Source of the DNA: Lachnospiraceae bacterium
GTDB lineage: Bacteria > Bacillota_A > Clostridia > Lachnospirales > Lachnospiraceae
NCBI GenBank assembly: GCA_900764695.1
Contig: CAAFOY010000096.1
Location: 1 to 7,690 of the forward strand
DNA: 7,690 nucleotides
Direction: 5' to 3'
The position numbers and the translations under genes are program-made. The first letter of the stretch is position 1, and each line of letters begins with the position of its first letter. This document shows, piece after piece, positions 6,054-7,690 of this stretch. The notes under the pieces are model-generated. The model saw nothing but the letters and a program-made list of their open reading frames with translations. It did not search any database and was not told the DNA's origin.

Positions 6054-6156
6054 ACAAATATTGAAAATAAAATAGTTTTTTCATATTTTTTGTTCTTTAA
6101 TTTCTTTTTTATGATTATGACCGGTCTTAATTTTTTTGAAAATAAAACTTATTTTA

Positions 6157-6188
6157 TTGATACAAAATTAACAAATTCGCTGTATAAT
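6157..6188 (+). promoter_or_regulatory. Possible promoter of the patatin-like gene
   Basis: A consensus -10 box TATAAT (6183-6188), immediately preceded by TG, lies about 100 nt before the patatin start. The best -35 match, TTGATA (6157-6162), is 20 nt away, longer than usual, so the -35 assignment is uncertain. The resulting leader includes a small hairpin ACGTG-AAG-CACGT (6206-6218). Confidence 0.4.
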
Positions 6189-6288
6189 TTGTTATAGTGT
6201 AAAAAACGTGAAGCACGTAACAACCCCTGTAATAAAAGTTCAGTTGTTTCACATTATAAAATTTTTTTTAAAAAGGATTGGTATTTAT

Positions 6289-7140
6289 ATGAAAAAAGGA
6301 TTAATTTTGGAAGGCGGTGCCATGCGTGGAATGTATACTGCCGGAGTACTTGATATATTTATGGAAAATGATATTACTGTTGACGGTGCCATTGGCGTTT
6401 CTGCCGGGGCTGCCTTTGGTTGCAATCTTAAGTCAAAACAGATTGGCAGAACAATACGATACAATACCAAATATTGTCGTGATCCCAGATATGTTGGGCT
6501 TCGCTCTTTAATTAAGACCGGCGATATTTACGGTGCTGATTTTTGTTATAATCAGATTCCTAACCGCCTTGATATTTTTGACGTGGAAACTTATCAGAAG
6601 AATCCAATGGATTTCTACGTTGTAACTACAGATGTTGAAACCGGAAAACCTATTTATCATCTTTGTCCTAACGGCGATGCAACGGACATTAAATGGTTTA
6701 GGGCTTCTGCTTCAATGCCAATGGTTTCAAATATTGTAGAAATCGACGGTTTTAAAATGCTTGACGGTGGAATTTCAGATTCAATTCCAATTCACAAGTT
6801 TATGGAAATGGGCTACGAGAAAAATGTTGTCATTCTTACCCAGCATGACGGCTACAGAAAAAAGAAAAATTCAATGCTTCCGTTAATCAGATTAAAGTTG
6901 GGCAAGAAATATCCTAATCTTGTACACGACTTGGAAGTCCGCCATATTATGTACAACAAAACATTAGATGACCTAAAAGAACTTGAACGCAAAGGACTTG
7001 TCTACATTATCAGACCTGAGAATCCTGTTACAATCGGGCGCACCGAAAGAGATCCTGAAAAACTGCAGGCTCTATATGACATTGGTCGCAAAGAAGGGCT
7101 GAAACATATTAGAAATGTGAAAAATTTCCTCGGAGAATAA
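6289..7140 (+). CDS. Patatin-like phospholipase family protein (YjjU-like)
   Basis: The 283-residue protein is a patatin-type serine acyl hydrolase with a Ser-Asp dyad, expected to cleave acyl esters of lipids. The oxyanion-hole motif EGGAMRG is at residues 8-14, the nucleophile elbow GVSAG at 36-40 with Ser38, and the catalytic Asp159 is in LDGG. The C-terminal third, including ERDPEKLQALYDIG, resembles the extra C-terminal domain of YjjU-type patatins. There is no signal peptide, so a cytoplasmic or membrane-peripheral site is likely. The frame extends upstream to a GTG at 6208, but those 27 residues do not belong to the family. AAGGA at 6273-6277 lies 11 nt before the ATG at 6289, so that start is chosen. 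It is a single-gene unit with no functional link to the PTS locus visible. The substrate is unknown. Confidence 0.9.
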   Translation: MKKGLILEGGAMRGMYTAGVLDIFMENDITVDGAIGVSAGAAFGCNLKSKQIGRTIRYNTKYCRDPRYVGLRSLIKTGDIYGADFCYNQIPNRLDIFDVETYQKNPMDFYVVTTDVETGKPIYHLCPNGDATDIKWFRASASMPMVSNIVEIDGFKMLDGGISDSIPIHKFMEMGYEKNVVILTQHDGYRKKKNSMLPLIRLKLGKKYPNLVHDLEVRHIMYNKTLDDLKELERKGLVYIIRPENPVTIGRTERDPEKLQALYDIGRKEGLKHIRNVKNFLGE

Positions 7141-7230
7141 ATTAAATTAAAAGCATACCTGATAGCTATAAATTGTACCGACCCCAAAAAGTTAGACCTA
7201 AAAATCTAACGATTGGAGGCCGGTATTTTT

Positions 7231-7317
7231 ATGGCTAGGTCGAAGCAAAAACGAATAAAAGAAAAGTTAAGATGGATGAGTCCTGTTCCATACAGGCTCC
7301 ATCTCCTTACTGCATAA
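7231..7317 (+). pseudogene. Chimeric remnant of IS3 orfA start joined to orfB end
   Basis: A 28-codon frame begins MARSKQ and continues KRIKEKLRWMSPVPYRLHLL before TAA. The second part closely matches the C-terminal end of IS3-family OrfB transposases, typically NKRIKxKLxGMSPVxYRLHLLAA. The first codons sit where orfA should begin, 11 nt after a GGAGG site (7215-7219). The whole DDE catalytic region is missing, so this is an internal deletion that left a short in-frame remnant. The orfA origin of the first residues is inferred from position. No activity is expected. Confidence 0.7.
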
Positions 7318-7325
7318 AAGAAAAA

Positions 7326-7347
7326 CGAGACGACCGAAGTCGTCTCG
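7326..7347. repeat. Hairpin in the right part of the IS3 derivative
   Basis: CGAGACGAC (7326-7334) and GTCGTCTCG (7339-7347) form a perfect 9-bp stem with a CGAA loop, 8 nt after the remnant frame's stop. It is followed by TAAAAAG on the plus strand, so it lacks a T tail. It may terminate or slow transcription weakly, or protect the transcript end. Confidence 0.65.
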
Positions 7348-7417
7348 TAAAAAGTCTAACTTTTGGGGTCACCTCACATTAGTGGATAGCCTTTTTCTTT
7401 TATAATAATTTTACATT

Positions 7418-7690
7418 TTACTTTGTAAGTTTCATTTTCTTCTTAGCACTCCATGGACCATACTTCTTGTTTCCATTGATTACTGTGAATGCTCTTGCCT
7501 GTACATAGTACTTCTTGTTCTTCTTAAGTTTCTTAAATGTAAGCTTATTACGTTTGAATACCTTTGTAATAGTCTTCTTCGCCTTAAACTTCTTAGTTGT
7601 TGAAACTCTTACTTCATAGCCCTTGGCACCTGCAACCTTCTTTAATGAAATCTTTGCTTTAGTTGTTCTCTTCTTCTTTGTTGCCTTTGT
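7418..7690 (-). CDS. C-terminal part of a lysine-rich fibronectin-III-like protein (partial)
   Basis: The frame is open from the window edge to TAA at 7418-7420, giving the last 90 residues of a longer protein whose start lies beyond 7690. GYEVRVS (24-30), YYVQARAF (61-68) and KYGPWSAKKKMKL (76-88) mark the strands of a fibronectin type III domain, preceded by a Lys/Thr-rich linker. About a third of the residues are lysine. Such lysine-rich Fn3 tails are common on large secreted or cell-surface proteins of Clostridia, where they follow catalytic or Ig-like domains. The protein's main function is outside the window. It converges with the patatin gene, and the IS3 derivative lies between the two. 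Confidence 0.75.
   Translation of the reverse strand, partial: TKATKKKRTTKAKISLKKVAGAKGYEVRVSTTKKFKAKKTITKVFKRNKLTFKKLKKNKKYYVQARAFTVINGNKKYGPWSAKKKMKLTK

Larger units (their letters stand above)
7174..7376 (+). mobile_element. Internally deleted IS3-family element (MITE-like)
   Basis: The left end carries GACCCCAAAAAGTTAGAC (7180-7197) and the right end its complement GTCTAACTTTTGGGGTC (7354-7370), differing by one A. The outer bases, TGTACC at 7174-7179 and ACCTCA at 7371-7376, give TG...CA termini. This is the end signature of IS150-like IS3 elements, which are normally about 1.2-1.5 kb. Only about 200 bp remain: the left end, a ribosome site, a 28-codon chimeric frame, a hairpin and the right end. 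Because both ends survive it could still be moved by a related transposase in trans. Exact borders are uncertain: no clear target duplication is seen, although ATT occurs at 7172-7174 and 7378-7380, one base out of register. Confidence 0.75.

Noticed and set aside
5858..6064. Plus-strand open frame across the terminator and tRNA-Trp
   Set aside because: It reads through the tRNA gene in antisense; the tRNA and terminator explain the region fully.
6119..6126. GACCGGTC palindrome followed by T-rich sequence
   Set aside because: Eight self-complementary bases leave no loop, so it is not a hairpin terminator, and no second copy suggests an operator.
6061..6147. Direct repeat TTGAAAATAAAA at 6061-6072 and 6136-6147
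   Set aside because: Short, A-rich and expected by chance in such AT-rich intergenic DNA.
6208..6288. Upstream extension of the patatin-like gene from GTG
   Set aside because: The 27 added residues do not belong to the family, the GTG lies in a small leader hairpin with no ribosome site, and a good ribosome site precedes ATG 6289.
1..7690. CRISPR array, toxin-antitoxin, phage or defence genes
   Set aside because: No regularly spaced repeats and no recognisable genes of these kinds were seen on either strand.

Overview
The window looks like chromosomal DNA from a low-GC Gram-positive anaerobe, most likely a Clostridia member near the Lachnospiraceae. This is an inference. It rests on the AT-rich sequence, strong AGGAGG-type ribosome binding sites, sigma-A-like promoters, T-tailed hairpin terminators, a lysine-rich fibronectin-III-like protein tail, and an IS3-family remnant with TGT...GACCCC ends. 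No gene here fixes the genus.

Positions 167-4906 (minus strand) form one tightly packed operon. In order of transcription it encodes a GlmS-like SIS-domain sugar-phosphate enzyme, mannose/sorbose-family PTS components IIC, IID and IIB, a truncated ribulose-phosphate 3-epimerase, PTS component IIA, and a Cof-type HAD phosphatase. It ends at a strong hairpin at 104-148. A divergent GntR/HutC-family regulator (5052-5810, plus strand) shares the intergenic region 4907-5051. That region holds two back-to-back promoters and two inverted repeats that are good operator candidates. The likely logic is that the PTS imports and phosphorylates an amino sugar or fructosamine-type sugar, and the SIS enzyme isomerises, deaminates or deglycates the phosphosugar. 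The regulator would sense the phosphosugar through its UTRA domain. IIB resembles the N-acetylgalactosamine/galactosamine (Aga) branch, but the substrate cannot be fixed from sequence alone. The epimerase keeps only its C-terminal half and begins inside a hairpin, so it is called a pseudogene.

Positions 5811-6288 are intergenic. They hold a GC-rich perfect hairpin (5843-5861), a long hairpin terminator (5881-5926), a tRNA-Trp(CCA) gene on the minus strand (5931-6001) with its own near-consensus promoter, and a probable promoter for the next gene. Positions 6289-7140 (plus) encode a patatin-like phospholipase of the YjjU type.

Positions 7174-7376 hold a roughly 200-bp internally deleted IS3-family element. 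Both terminal repeats remain, and so does a tiny chimeric reading frame that appears to join the start of orfA to the end of orfB. It lies between two sequences that look like the halves of a terminator shared by the patatin gene and the gene on its right. Positions 7418-7690 are the 3' end of a minus-strand gene for a lysine-rich fibronectin-III-like, probably secreted protein that continues beyond the window.

I did not find a clearly novel biological system. The best leads are the half-epimerase with its hairpin, the miniature IS3 derivative, and the operator architecture of the PTS locus.
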